DNA of 64,000 nucleotides from HKST-UBA178 sp965223815 (GTDB taxonomy: Bacteria; Pseudomonadota; Gammaproteobacteria; Chromatiales; Chromatiaceae), in contig OZ245019.1 in NCBI GenBank assembly GCA_965223815.1, forward strand, positions 558,001 to 622,000, written 5' to 3'. A program made the position numbers and the translations under genes. Positions 34,490 through 43,737 of this stretch are shown one piece after another (positions within the stretch are counted from its first letter, which is position 1; each line of letters begins with the position of its first letter). The notes beneath the pieces are model-generated. The model searched no databases and was not told where the DNA came from. It worked only from the letters and a program-made list of their open reading frames with translations.

Positions 34490-35269
34490 TTACCGGTGTG
34501 CCGTGACGCCTCTCTGACTGCGCCGAAAAAACTCGATTATCTCTGTTACCTCAGGAATTTGTGGTTCCGCCTCTAAGCGATCCAGGGAAGCGCCGATATT
34601 TACCTCTTTCTGGTAAATTTGTTTATAGGCCTCTTTAATCGCCGCCCTGACTTCCGGGGTAATGCCCGCACGCCTTAGGCCGATGCTGTTGAGGCCGGAA
34701 ACTCGGGCAGGATTACCATCGCCAATGGTGAACGGTGGGATGTCTTTAACAATCTTCGCGCAGCCGGCAATCATCACCCGGTCTCCCATGTACGTAAACT
34801 GATGAATGGCCGCCAAACCTGAAATGAAGACATGATCGCCAATGGTTACGTGTCCTGCGAGTACCGAGCCATGCCCGAGGATATTGTGATTCCCAATAAC
34901 GCAGTCGTGACCGGCGTGAAAGTTACCCATGAAATAGTTGTTATCGCCAATTCTGGTTCCACCCTCGGTCTTGACGCCACGGCTTATGTTCACCCCCTCT
35001 TTGAAGTGATTGTGATCGCCAATGGTCAGCGGCCTGCTGCGGGCGGGATCGAAGGTTAAATCCTGAGGTTCGCACCCTAGCAAGGCGCCGTGGCATATTC
35101 TATTGTTGCGGCCTATGCGGGTGCCTTGAAATATGTGCGCTCCGCTCTCTACGATGCTGCCCTCACCGATGGTGACTTCAGACTCGATTATCGAAAAGGG
35201 ACCTACGGTAACCGAAGGGTGGAGCCGGGCTTGGGAATCGACGATCGCCGTGGGGTGTATCCTGCGCAT
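34490..35269 (-). CDS. lpxA: Acyl-ACP:UDP-N-acetylglucosamine O-acyltransferase
   Basis: 259 residues from ATG 35269, close to E. coli LpxA (262). A left-handed beta-helix of hexapeptide repeats with the catalytic His region FHAGHDC (His aligned to E. coli His125), IHQF (His160), and a C-terminal helical domain. It catalyses the first step of lipid A. The acyl-ruler residue Gly173 of E. coli is also Gly here (VMIAGC), consistent with a C14-type chain. The frame stays open to 35371 inside purH, but those residues are not LpxA-like. Its place between purH and purD, away from lpxD-fabZ-lpxB, is unusual. Confidence 0.93.
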   Translation of the reverse strand: MRRIHPTAIVDSQARLHPSVTVGPFSIIESEVTIGEGSIVESGAHIFQGTRIGRNNRICHGALLGCEPQDLTFDPARSRPLTIGDHNHFKEGVNISRGVKTEGGTRIGDNNYFMGNFHAGHDCVIGNHNILGHGSVLAGHVTIGDHVFISGLAAIHQFTYMGDRVMIAGCAKIVKDIPPFTIGDGNPARVSGLNSIGLRRAGITPEVRAAIKEAYKQIYQKEVNIGASLDRLEAEPQIPEVTEIIEFFRRSQRGVTAHR

Positions 35270-35306
35270 GCCCGTTGTTGCCGCTGAATCGATCTCGCTT
35301 GCTAAC

Positions 35307-36866
35307 TCAGTGTCGGAAGTGCCGCATTCCGGTAAAGACCATGGCAATGTCGTGTTCATCGGCAGCGGCAATTACCTCGTCGTCTCGCATCGATCCGCCG
35401 GGCTGAATAACTGCGCGAATACCCGCTTCGGCAGCGTTGTCCAGACCGTCCCTGAAAGGGAAGAAGGCATCCGATCCCATGACGGCGCCCTCTACCTCGA
35501 GTCCCGCATGCGCAGCTTTGATGGCAGCTATACGGGCTGAGTTTACGCGACTCATTTGTCCCGCGCCGACTCCGATGGTCATCAGATCTCGTCCATAGAC
35601 AATGGCGTTCGATTTGACGAACTTTGCCACCCGCCAGGTAAATAACAAATCCTGCATCTCCTCGTCGCTTGGGGCTCGCTTGGTTACCACCTCTAGCTTG
35701 TTGTAAAGCTGGAGATCGGCCGTCTGTGCCAATAGTCCCCCGTTTACTCGCTTGAAGTCGAGTCGGTAGATGGATTCCGAATCCCATTCACCACACTCTA
35801 GCAGCCGCAAATTTTTCTTGGCCTTGATAATCTTTTTAGCCTCGCCGGAGATACTGGGAGCGATTATGACTTCAACGAACTGGCGTTCGACAATGGCCGA
35901 GGCGGTCTTAGCATCCAGTTTGCCATTAAAGGCGATGATGCCGCCGAACGCGGATTCAGGGTCGGTGCTGAAGGCGCGGTCGTAGGCATCCAACAAAGTC
36001 TTGCCAACAGCGACACCGCATGGATTGGCATGCTTTACGATTACGCAGGTTGGGCCTTCGCTATACTGTTTGACACACTCCAGCGCGGCATCGGTATCTC
36101 CGATATTGTTGTAGGAGAGTTCCTTGCCTTGAAGTTGACGGGCGGTCGAGATACAGACTTCGGGCTGCTGGGCTTCCACATAATAGGCAGCTTTTTGGTG
36201 TGGGTTCTCGCCATACCTCATGATCTGTGCCTGCCGATACTGCAGATTCAGGGTTCGAGGAAAGTTGGTTGGCTCCCCTTCTAACCGAGCCCCAAGGTAG
36301 TTGGCGATAGTACTGTCGTAGCAGGCGGTATGTTCGAATGTCTTTACCGCCAAGTCAAAGCGTGTTGCCGCCGTCACGGCTCCACCGTTCTGATCCATCT
36401 CATCGAGCAGACGCTGATAGTCACTGGAATCCACAACAACGGTAACGTCGGCATGGTTCTTGGCGGCTGCGCGCAGCATGGTAGGTCCGCCGATGTCGAT
36501 ATTCTCGATGGCGGTACCCAGATCGCAACCGGGTTTGGATACCGTCGCCTCGAAGGGGTATAGATTGACGACAATCATATCGATTGGCATGATGCCATGC
36601 TCTTCCATGACCTGGTCGTCAGTACCGCGGCGTCCTAGAATGCCGCCGTGGATCATCGGGTGCAAGGTCTTCACCCGGCCGTCCATCATTTCCGGAAAAC
36701 CTGTGTAATCGGACACTTCGGTCACTCTGACTTCGTTGTCGCGAAGTAGGCGGGCGGTACCTCCGGTGGAGAGTATCTCGATCCCCCTTTTTTCCAGCGA
36801 ACGGGCGAACTCAAGGATGCCGTTTTTGTCTGATACGCTGATCAGCGCTCTACGAATGGCGGACAT
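35307..36866 (-). CDS. purH: Bifunctional AICAR transformylase/IMP cyclohydrolase
   Basis: 519 residues from ATG 36866, giving the standard MSAIRRALISVSDKNGILEF start. The N-terminal IMP cyclohydrolase domain (residues 1-200, with HPMIHGGILGRR) and C-terminal transformylase domain (KHANPCGVAVG, FKRVNGGLLAQ) complete IMP synthesis. The upstream frame to 36917 is rejected. fis and dusB precede it on the same strand, the usual gammaproteobacterial order. Confidence 0.97.
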   Translation of the reverse strand: MSAIRRALISVSDKNGILEFARSLEKRGIEILSTGGTARLLRDNEVRVTEVSDYTGFPEMMDGRVKTLHPMIHGGILGRRGTDDQVMEEHGIMPIDMIVVNLYPFEATVSKPGCDLGTAIENIDIGGPTMLRAAAKNHADVTVVVDSSDYQRLLDEMDQNGGAVTAATRFDLAVKTFEHTACYDSTIANYLGARLEGEPTNFPRTLNLQYRQAQIMRYGENPHQKAAYYVEAQQPEVCISTARQLQGKELSYNNIGDTDAALECVKQYSEGPTCVIVKHANPCGVAVGKTLLDAYDRAFSTDPESAFGGIIAFNGKLDAKTASAIVERQFVEVIIAPSISGEAKKIIKAKKNLRLLECGEWDSESIYRLDFKRVNGGLLAQTADLQLYNKLEVVTKRAPSDEEMQDLLFTWRVAKFVKSNAIVYGRDLMTIGVGAGQMSRVNSARIAAIKAAHAGLEVEGAVMGSDAFFPFRDGLDNAAEAGIRAVIQPGGSMRDDEVIAAADEHDIAMVFTGMRHFRH

Positions 36867-36932
36867 AGTAATTTTCTCAATCCTTAAAACTTCATGCGAC
36901 CTCTGGGCCGCAATCATGATGTCGCTCGCTAG

Positions 36933-37229
36933 TCAGTCGAGCTGATAAAGTGTCAATTTCTTCCGCAAGGTACTGCGACTAATACCCAGCAGACCGGCCG
37001 CTTTGGTCTGATTCCCCTCGGTATGCTGCATTACGGTCTGCAGTAGCGGCTGTTCAACTTCAGCAAGCACCAGTTGGTATAGGTCTGATACTTTATGGCC
37101 GTCGAGTTGTTTGAAATAGCTTTCCAGTGCGTCTCGAACACACTCGCGTAGTGGCTCTTTAGACCGGTTTTTCGCGACTGTGAATGAAACCGTTCGCTCA
37201 TCCTTACCCCTGATCACTTCCATAATCAT
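36933..37229 (-). CDS. fis: Fis-family DNA-binding protein
   Basis: 98 residues, the length of E. coli Fis. The C-terminal HTH reads NQTKAAGLLGISRSTLRKKL and ends in LTLYQLD. The N-terminal beta-hairpin region (VSFTV) precedes the dimerisation helices. It acts as a nucleoid protein and activator of stable RNA genes in growing cells. It overlaps the dusB stop by four bases, as in E. coli where dusB and fis are co-transcribed. Confidence 0.95.
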   Translation of the reverse strand: MIMEVIRGKDERTVSFTVAKNRSKEPLRECVRDALESYFKQLDGHKVSDLYQLVLAEVEQPLLQTVMQHTEGNQTKAAGLLGISRSTLRKKLTLYQLD

Positions 37230-38212
37230 GCTGCCAGCTCCTTTTCTGAGTCAGTCCGTACGAATTGCGCTTTGGTCACCGAAAGCTGCTCGTCGGCACA
37301 ATCAATCTTATTGATCTTTCTAATAATACTGGGTTCAAGTTTCTGTTGTTTCAGATACTGGGCTATGTGTTTGCGGGCAATCCGCACCCCCCTGTATTCA
37401 CCATAGAAACTGTATAGTTTTTGTAGGTGTTCTTCCAGCAAATCTGCAATCCATTCGTTACTCGGAGCGGGGAGCAGTTGATTGTGTTCCAGGTAATATG
37501 AGATATCTCGAAAAATCCAGGGGCTTCCCTGGGCTCCACGTCCTATCATCAGCCCGTCAGCCCCGGTGAAAGAGAAAACCTCGCGGGCTTTCTGGGGGGT
37601 ATCGATATCTCCATTGGCGATCACTGGTATTGAAACCAAGGACTTGATGTCCCTGATGGTTTCGTATTCAGCATGTCCCCGGAAACCGCAGGCGCGGGTT
37701 CGGCCGTGTACAGTCAATGCCGCGACACCCGATTCTTCGGCTATTTTTGCAATCTGCAGGCCGTTGCGATGCCCACGGTCCCAGCCGGTGCGGATTTTCA
37801 ACGTGACCGGTACTTCTACAGCGGCGATGACCGATTCGAGTATCTCCGCTACCAGTTTAGGGTCACGGAGCAGGGCGGAGCCGGCTGCCTTCTGGCACAC
37901 TTTTTTGGCTGGACAGCCCATATTTATGTCGATCAATTGCGCACCTCTAGCGACGCTGTGGCGCGCGGTTTCAGCCATAGATCGGGGGGCGGCGCCGACA
38001 ATCTGGACTGAGATAGGTCCCGCTTCCCCTGCGAAGTTCAACCGCTGCCTAGTCTTAGAGCTGCTTCTCAAGGTCTGGCTCGAGGAGATCATCTCACTGA
38101 TCGTCAGGCTGGCACCGAGCCGTCTGCAAATCTGTCTGAACGGTCGATCTGCCACGCCCGCCATAGGGGCAAGCAGCAGGTTTCCGTCAAGCTTGATTGG
38201 GCCAATTTGCAT
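37226..38212 (-). CDS. dusB: tRNA-dihydrouridine synthase B
   Basis: A 328-residue FMN-dependent TIM-barrel enzyme that reduces uridine in the tRNA D-loop. LLAPMAGVADRPFR is the N-terminal FMN site, NMGCPAKKVCQKAAGSAL carries the proton-donor cysteine, and TVHGRTRACGFRGHAEY and GRGAQGSPWIF complete the flavin and tRNA contacts. It is first in the dusB-fis pair, 131 bases after the DUF3426 gene. Confidence 0.97.
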   Translation of the reverse strand: MQIGPIKLDGNLLLAPMAGVADRPFRQICRRLGASLTISEMISSSQTLRSSSKTRQRLNFAGEAGPISVQIVGAAPRSMAETARHSVARGAQLIDINMGCPAKKVCQKAAGSALLRDPKLVAEILESVIAAVEVPVTLKIRTGWDRGHRNGLQIAKIAEESGVAALTVHGRTRACGFRGHAEYETIRDIKSLVSIPVIANGDIDTPQKAREVFSFTGADGLMIGRGAQGSPWIFRDISYYLEHNQLLPAPSNEWIADLLEEHLQKLYSFYGEYRGVRIARKHIAQYLKQQKLEPSIIRKINKIDCADEQLSVTKAQFVRTDSEKELAA

Positions 38213-38343
38213 ACGGAATCGATGGTCGAGTCAGCCGCGGCGTGGGGAATCGGTTTGTCAGTTTACGATGAAATCAATAGCAGTCAAAGCCCGTTTTTGT
38301 GGTTGCGCTAAGGTCTTGATTGACTGGAAATTGGCTCTCTCAG

Positions 38344-39213
38344 TCAGAGAAAATCGAATTTGAACCCTACGATGTTTTCTCCCGGATCTTCCACAAACAT
38401 CGTCGTGGAGACAGATTGACCGGGTTCAACTAGGGAATCAGTCTCTTCAACGTCTGCCACCAGATATTGATCGGGACTAAACACACCTCGGGCCGCAAGA
38501 CGCTGTTGTTTATCAAAGAGTTCTAGTTGCAATTTCGGTAAGGGTTGGGCGAATTTTGCCTGGTTTCTAAATAATAGTTGGACACGAAGGGCGCCGATGT
38601 GATCAGGCTCGGGTTCCACGGTTCGGTCAAGGATTTGGAAGCGGCTGGGTTCTCGCCAGGGTGCAATGTCACACCCCAATCGTTCGCACCATGCTTCTAC
38701 CATGGGCCGCAATTCAGGCTGACGCGCCAACTGCTGCTTCGAAAACCAGGCTAATTGGGCCAGGGCTATGATCACTAGCACAGCAATTACCAGTGTCCAG
38801 GTAAAGGTATGACGTGGTGTAACCTTGCCTTTGGATTTGGATTCCTCCACCCAGTAGGGTAGGGCATCGGTAGGCGATCTATCGGTTTGGCCAGAATCAA
38901 CGGGGGGAGCGATAACGTCAGCCCTCGCCAAATCGTCGCCTAGGGGGGCGGCCAAGAAAAATGCAGTCTTGTCGGCGGGCGCCGCTAGATCGCTTTCACT
39001 GTCCCCGTCCTCTGCGCGGTGGTCACCCGTTTTGAACTGATCATGATGATGGTCGCCGGACTCAAGCGTCCCATCTGGGGTGCGATGCTTTTTGGCATTG
39101 AATATACTGTCGCAACAGCAGCAGCGTACTTGTCCGCTGGCGGCCCTAAGTTGGGATTCCGTTATCTGGTAAAGCGTTCTGCAGTGAGGGCAACGGGTTT
39201 GCACGAAGTGCAT
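38344..39213 (-). CDS. Zinc-ribbon membrane protein, DUF3426
   Basis: 289 residues. An N-terminal MJ0042-type zinc ribbon (CPHC, then CCCC at 31-34) is followed by a polar linker, one membrane helix (FTWTLVIAVLVIIALAQLAW) and a C-terminal DUF3426 domain in the periplasm. The function is unknown; it commonly lies between prmA and dusB in gammaproteobacteria. Here an extra gene is inserted on the prmA side. Confidence 0.88.
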   Translation of the reverse strand: MHFVQTRCPHCRTLYQITESQLRAASGQVRCCCCDSIFNAKKHRTPDGTLESGDHHHDQFKTGDHRAEDGDSESDLAAPADKTAFFLAAPLGDDLARADVIAPPVDSGQTDRSPTDALPYWVEESKSKGKVTPRHTFTWTLVIAVLVIIALAQLAWFSKQQLARQPELRPMVEAWCERLGCDIAPWREPSRFQILDRTVEPEPDHIGALRVQLLFRNQAKFAQPLPKLQLELFDKQQRLAARGVFSPDQYLVADVEETDSLVEPGQSVSTTMFVEDPGENIVGFKFDFL

Positions 39214-39310
39214 TCAGGCTCGAAGTATCTATGGGGCAATGTCACCACATGCTTCAACAGAGCACAAGGCCACCTCGGTTTGGATGCTTTATACTTTAAC
39301 GACGATACCT

Positions 39311-40312
39311 TCAAGCAAGCGACTTCAATGCGTCTGGCTGCAGTGGTGTGCTAATTCCCTTTACCTGGCGCATGAAGAACTCTCGTCGAACTTCTTTCAA
39401 ACTAAGTTCGAACTCGCAAATATTCGAATCGATCAATTCGGCTACTTGTGCTTTGTCCTGCTGTTCTGCCGCCAAGTCGTCACGCCGCTGCAAGAGCAGG
39501 TTGAGTGCCCGCTTTCTGCGGGCATTATCCAGGCAGGAAACATTGGATTCTGCGGTAAAAGGCCATGACTCAAGCTGTCTGTTCAGCGAAGCCGTCTGCT
39601 GTTCAATCAATACCGTACTGCGGCATACCTCCTGCTCCAGATCCCTAATCCGCTGTTGCAGGTCACGGCGTATGTCAAACAGATTTTGTACGCCCTCTTC
39701 CACCCAGCGATGAACGTACTGGAGGTGAGTTTCCTTGAGCATCTTGACTGTTGCGACTGAATCAGACATCGATAGCAGGTGATCGTAGACGGTCTTCCAA
39801 CTACCCTTTCTGTCTTTGTAAAGGATGTTCAGGTAATAGAGCAGCTGGCCGATGGCTTCGCTATAGTCAAACTCTGGGTGGTTCTTGCTGATGGCCTCTA
39901 CCACTTCTGCGTAGTCTGGTGCTGTGCAAGAGAATGTCAGGCTGTCTCGTGCACCTACGCCCTTAGAGTACATCTTGTTCAATCTCTCCAAAATACCGCT
40001 CTGTACCTCAGTGGGAATGCCCTTGTTACATGAGCGGATGATCCAGGAGATTTCTAGCAGTATCTCCTGTATTTCGCCAGCGTTATGCACAGGAGAACTC
40101 GAGAGGGTGATGTGTTCCAGATAACTCAAATAGTCTTGCAGAATCTGCACCGCTCTCGCCGGTAAAAAGTAGAGCTTGCTTTCGTCAATTGTCCTGGACA
40201 GTTCCAGGCGATGCGCCCGAATCACCGCCAACGATATACCAAGGTCTGCCACCGCCTGTCTCCTGTTGGTTCCCGTTAGTGATCCAAAACTAGCGGGAGA
40301 AGTAGTACTCAT
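39311..40312 (-). CDS. Unrecognised 333-residue helical protein
   Basis: Predicted almost entirely alpha-helical, with no signal peptide or membrane segment. The region LFDIRRDLQQRIRDLEQEV and the following LIEQQTASLNRQLES are likely coiled coils. Four cysteines are scattered (SCNKG, FSCTA, EVCRS, SNICEF). I recognise no domain. AAAGG lies immediately next to the ATG at 40312, too close for an ideal ribosome-binding site. It sits between prmA and the DUF3426 gene, which adjoin in related genomes, and is bordered upstream by an AT-rich stretch. It may be a recent acquisition. Confidence 0.75.
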   Translation of the reverse strand: MSTTSPASFGSLTGTNRRQAVADLGISLAVIRAHRLELSRTIDESKLYFLPARAVQILQDYLSYLEHITLSSSPVHNAGEIQEILLEISWIIRSCNKGIPTEVQSGILERLNKMYSKGVGARDSLTFSCTAPDYAEVVEAISKNHPEFDYSEAIGQLLYYLNILYKDRKGSWKTVYDHLLSMSDSVATVKMLKETHLQYVHRWVEEGVQNLFDIRRDLQQRIRDLEQEVCRSTVLIEQQTASLNRQLESWPFTAESNVSCLDNARRKRALNLLLQRRDDLAAEQQDKAQVAELIDSNICEFELSLKEVRREFFMRQVKGISTPLQPDALKSLA

Positions 40313-40379
40313 CCTTTAACGACTAACCAGTCACTTCTTAGTGGTATATTAGCATTTATTAATCAAACTAACTAGCTTT

Positions 40380-40393
40380 TAACCATATGGTTA
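40380..40393. promoter_or_regulatory. 14-bp perfect palindrome in AT-rich gap
   Basis: TAACCATATGGTTA lies about 70 bases upstream of the orphan helical protein, in a 219-base gap that is visibly AT-richer than its neighbours. It could be an operator half-pair for a dimeric regulator. No other gene is seen in 40313-40531. Confidence 0.3.
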
Positions 40394-40531
40394 CTAATAA
40401 TATCTTTTATAACCACTGTAGTTGGCTCAATAGCTTGTTCAATAAACCATTTTTGTAACTTGAGATACGTACAGCGTATCGGCCGTGGAGGGGGTATCTT
40501 TAAGCGTGGCAAGCGGTTACCAGGGGCTTGT

Positions 40532-41410
40532 TTAGCGCCTCTTAGCCTCGATAAGTATCCACTCATTCATTGAGATGGGAGGGCGCACATGAAAGTGGGT
40601 GGAGAAGGCGGATGCTACCTCTCCCGCCTGTTCAGAAAGTATTCCTGAAAGTACCAGGATCCCCCCTGGGCGGACCAACGCCGCGAGTTGATTCTCCAGG
40701 CGAATTAGCGTTCCAGCAAGGATATTGGCCAATACCAAATCCGCTGAATCGCTGGGCGTCTCCCACTTCGCTTGGATCGCTAAGCGCTCCAATACACCAT
40801 TCTTAGTGGCATTCTCCCTGGTTGCAAGCAAAGCCTGGGGGTCGTGATCCACGGCGATTGCCCGCTTGGCTTTAAGTTTTAGTGCAGCAATGGCCAGAAT
40901 GCCCGACCCACAACCGAAGTCCATCACGCACAATCCCTCAGGCGGGTTACTGTCAAGCCATTCAAGGCAAAGCTTGGTGGTGGGGTGCGTTCCCGTGCCG
41001 AAGGCCAGGCCGGGGTCGAGGTCGATGACAACACCACCAGAGATTGGAGGGCTTTGACCGTCGGGGCAGACCCACAGTCGGCGGCCAAACCGCATTGGTT
41101 GGAAGTCCTCCAACCAAACACGCTCCCACACCTGGTCGCCTAGCAGCTCAAAGCGAATTTCGCCGTTAACGCCTTCAGGGAGCAGGAGGTTGAATCTCTG
41201 GCGGAGGGTTTCAGGGTGGGTGCCTAAGGTAAAAAGCGCCGTGACCTTGGTTGCCTGCCAGAGTGGAGACTCCCCAGGGTTGGGTTCTAGCAATGCCTCA
41301 TCGGCGGCATCTTCAAAAGTGATGGAGATAGCACCGAGTTCCCGGTATATCTCCTCTATGGTTGTGGCCGTGTTCCGCTGGGCTAGTGTATGGGCCTGTA
41401 GCCACGGCAT
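40532..41410 (-). CDS. prmA: Ribosomal protein L11 methyltransferase
   Basis: A 292-residue SAM-dependent methyltransferase that trimethylates L11. MPWLQAHTLA starts the N-terminal L11-binding domain; IDLDPGLAFGTGTHPTTKLCLEWL, DFGCGSGILAIAALKL and ANILAGTLIRL are the PrmA and cofactor motifs. It follows accC on the same strand, the conserved accBC-prmA order. Confidence 0.97.
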   Translation of the reverse strand: MPWLQAHTLAQRNTATTIEEIYRELGAISITFEDAADEALLEPNPGESPLWQATKVTALFTLGTHPETLRQRFNLLLPEGVNGEIRFELLGDQVWERVWLEDFQPMRFGRRLWVCPDGQSPPISGGVVIDLDPGLAFGTGTHPTTKLCLEWLDSNPPEGLCVMDFGCGSGILAIAALKLKAKRAIAVDHDPQALLATRENATKNGVLERLAIQAKWETPSDSADLVLANILAGTLIRLENQLAALVRPGGILVLSGILSEQAGEVASAFSTHFHVRPPISMNEWILIEAKRR

Positions 41411-41469
41411 GGTGCATCCCCCGGCAGCGCGTTAATGGGATTGGGGCGCCTCTATAACTTCTGGACTTC

Positions 41470-42810
41470 TCAAAGGCCCAGCTTCTCCTCCAGATAGTGG
41501 ATATTGGTGCCACCATTGATGAAGGCCAGGTCCTTCATGATCTCACGGTGCAGAGGTATATTAGTTTTGATGCCGTCCACCACCATTTCCGACAGAGCGG
41601 TATGCATGCGGGCGATGGCGGTGACGCGATCTTCCCCGTGAGAGACGAGTTTGCCAATCATTGAATCATAGTACTGGGGAACCCGGTATCCGTCGTATAT
41701 ATGGGTATCTACTCGGATTCCTGGGCCACCCGGCAGGTGTAGATGATTGATCACCCCGGGACTTGGCATAAAACTTTCGGGATCTTCGGCGTTGATTCTA
41801 CATTCTATGGCGTGACCACGGATCGAGATTTGCTCTTGGGAATAGGCAAGCTTTTCTCCATCAGCGATTTTCAGCTGCGCTTTAACAATGTCTACGCCGG
41901 TAATCATTTCAGTAACCGGGTGCTCCACCTGTACCCTTGTGTTCATTTCAATAAAATAGAACTCCCCATCCTCGTAGAGGAATTCAAAGGTCCCGGCGCC
42001 TCGATAACCTATTTGCCGACAGGCTTCGGTGCAAACCACGCCTAGACGACTCCGCTGCTCTTCGGTGATTCCAGGAGCGGGCGCCTCTTCTACTACTTTT
42101 TGGTGACGCCGTTGCATCGAGCAATCGCGCTCCCCCAGATAGATGGCATTACCGTGGGTGTCAGCGAGTACTTGAAATTCGATGTGACGTGGATTTTGTA
42201 AATACTTCTCCATATAAACAGTGTCGTTACCAAATGTCGATGCCGCTTCCGCTTTGGTCAATGATATGGCGTTCAGGAGCGCTGCTTCGGAATTAACGAC
42301 ACGCATTCCTCTGCCGCCACCGCCGCCGGATGCTTTTATTATTACAGGGTAGCCAATTTGTTGCGCCAGCTTCAAAATCTGCTTGTTATCGTTTCCCAGG
42401 GGACCGTCTGATCCAGGTACGCATGGCACACCCGCGGTGCGCATCGCATCGATTGCAGTGATTTTGTCCCCCATAAGACGAATTGTCTCGGCCTTCGGGC
42501 CAACAAAGATGAAGCCGCTTTGCTCGACTCTTTCGGCAAAATCGGCATTCTCCGACAAAAAACCGTATCCGGGGTGAATAGCCACGGCGTCGGTTACTTC
42601 AGCGGCGCTGATAATGGAGGGGATCTGAAGGTAGCTGTCGCTTGAAGCAGGGGGACCTATACAGACCGACTCATCGGCGAGGCGGACGTGTTTCAAGTCT
42701 CTGTCCGCTTCGGAATGCACTGCCACGGTACGGATGCCAAGTTCCCTGCAGGCACGTTGAATCCTCAGTGCGATCTCTCCTCGGTTGGCGATTACCAGTT
42801 TTTCTATCAT
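41470..42810 (-). CDS. accC: Acetyl-CoA carboxylase biotin carboxylase subunit
   Basis: 446 residues, near E. coli AccC (449). An ATP-grasp enzyme that carboxylates the biotin of AccB in fatty-acid synthesis. MIEKLVIANRGEIALRI opens the N domain, KASGGGGGRGMRVV is the glycine-rich ATP loop, and EMNTRVQVEHPVTE contains the catalytic region. accB lies 14 bases upstream. Confidence 0.98.
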   Translation of the reverse strand: MIEKLVIANRGEIALRIQRACRELGIRTVAVHSEADRDLKHVRLADESVCIGPPASSDSYLQIPSIISAAEVTDAVAIHPGYGFLSENADFAERVEQSGFIFVGPKAETIRLMGDKITAIDAMRTAGVPCVPGSDGPLGNDNKQILKLAQQIGYPVIIKASGGGGGRGMRVVNSEAALLNAISLTKAEAASTFGNDTVYMEKYLQNPRHIEFQVLADTHGNAIYLGERDCSMQRRHQKVVEEAPAPGITEEQRSRLGVVCTEACRQIGYRGAGTFEFLYEDGEFYFIEMNTRVQVEHPVTEMITGVDIVKAQLKIADGEKLAYSQEQISIRGHAIECRINAEDPESFMPSPGVINHLHLPGGPGIRVDTHIYDGYRVPQYYDSMIGKLVSHGEDRVTAIARMHTALSEMVVDGIKTNIPLHREIMKDLAFINGGTNIHYLEEKLGL

Positions 42811-42824
42811 GTCTGTAATCGCAC

Positions 42825-43271
42825 CTAGTCAATGACAAACAGGGGTTGGTTGTACTCCACTGCTTGTCCGTTCTCGACCAATATCTTTTTTACTGTCCCC
42901 GACTTGTCGCTCTCGATTTGATTCAGGATCTTCATGGCTTCGATGATGCAGAGGGTATCGCCCATGCTGACTTGTTGCCCCTCGGAAACAAAGGGTTTGC
43001 TTCCCGGAGTGGGCGCCTCGTAAAAGGTGCCGACCATGGGAGATTTAATCTTGTGACCACTGATTTCGGTCTCCGTGGAAGTTGTCTTGGGCTCGACGCT
43101 GCTGGTTTCTACCACCTGGGCTGCGGCGGGCATGGCCGCAGGCGGTGCATAAGCGGGGATGGAACTGTGTCTGCTGATACGCACGGACTCCTCTCCTTCG
43201 TGGATTTCTATCTCCGCGATATCAGATTCCTCCAGCAGCTCAATCAGTTTTTTGACTTTCCGGATATCCAT
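42825..43271 (-). CDS. accB: Biotin carboxyl carrier protein of acetyl-CoA carboxylase
   Basis: 148 residues from ATG 43271. An N-terminal helical part, an Ala/Pro/Thr linker (residues ~36-70) and a C-terminal biotinyl domain with EAMKI, in which Lys114 is the biotin attachment site. The MDIRKVKKLIELLEES start is standard, so the frame extension to 43283 is rejected. It lies between aroQ and accC, the order known from Pseudomonas and E. coli. Confidence 0.97.
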   Translation of the reverse strand: MDIRKVKKLIELLEESDIAEIEIHEGEESVRISRHSSIPAYAPPAAMPAAAQVVETSSVEPKTTSTETEISGHKIKSPMVGTFYEAPTPGSKPFVSEGQQVSMGDTLCIIEAMKILNQIESDKSGTVKKILVENGQAVEYNQPLFVID

Positions 43272-43272
43272 G

Positions 43273-43737
43273 TTAATTCTCAATCTCTTGTTTAGGTTGC
43301 CCTAGGCTTGTGCGTTGCAGCGCCGCAAGCAGGGCGAGTTCGTAACCATATGCGCCCAAGCCACTGATCACTCCCTCTGCAATGTCGGAAAAATAGGAGT
43401 GTTTTCTGAAAGCTTCGCGCCGGTGTACATTGGAGAGATGCACTTCGATGAATGGGATCGAGACTCCCAGCAATGCGTCTCTCAATGCCACACTGGTGTG
43501 GGTAAACGCGGCGGGGTTGAAGATGATGAAGTCTACCCGCCCGTGGGAAAGATGAATTTGGTCGATTAGTTCGTGTTCTGCGTTGTTCTGGTAAAACTCC
43601 AAGCGGTGGCTCGCATTTTCAGCGATTTCCTTCAATCGAAGCCGTATTCCGTCGAGGGTATCGCGGCCGTACAATTCAGGTTCACGGTTTCCCAGTAAAT
43701 TGAGATTCGGGCCGTTTAAGACCAGGATTGTCGCCAT
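43273..43737 (-). CDS. aroQ: 3-dehydroquinate dehydratase, type II
   Basis: A 154-residue class II enzyme of the shikimate pathway. NGPNLNLLGNREPELYG contains the active-site tyrosine, FNPAAFTHTSVALRD the Asn and substrate loop, and EVHLSNVHRREAFR the catalytic histidine region. One base separates its stop from the accB start. The 183 bases upstream toward the TlpA gene hold only a weak 62-codon frame. Confidence 0.97.
   Translation of the reverse strand: MATILVLNGPNLNLLGNREPELYGRDTLDGIRLRLKEIAENASHRLEFYQNNAEHELIDQIHLSHGRVDFIIFNPAAFTHTSVALRDALLGVSIPFIEVHLSNVHRREAFRKHSYFSDIAEGVISGLGAYGYELALLAALQRTSLGQPKQEIEN

Noticed and set aside
35270..35371. N-terminal extension of lpxA into purH
   Set aside because: The frame is open, but the residues do not resemble LpxA, whose conserved start is at 35269.
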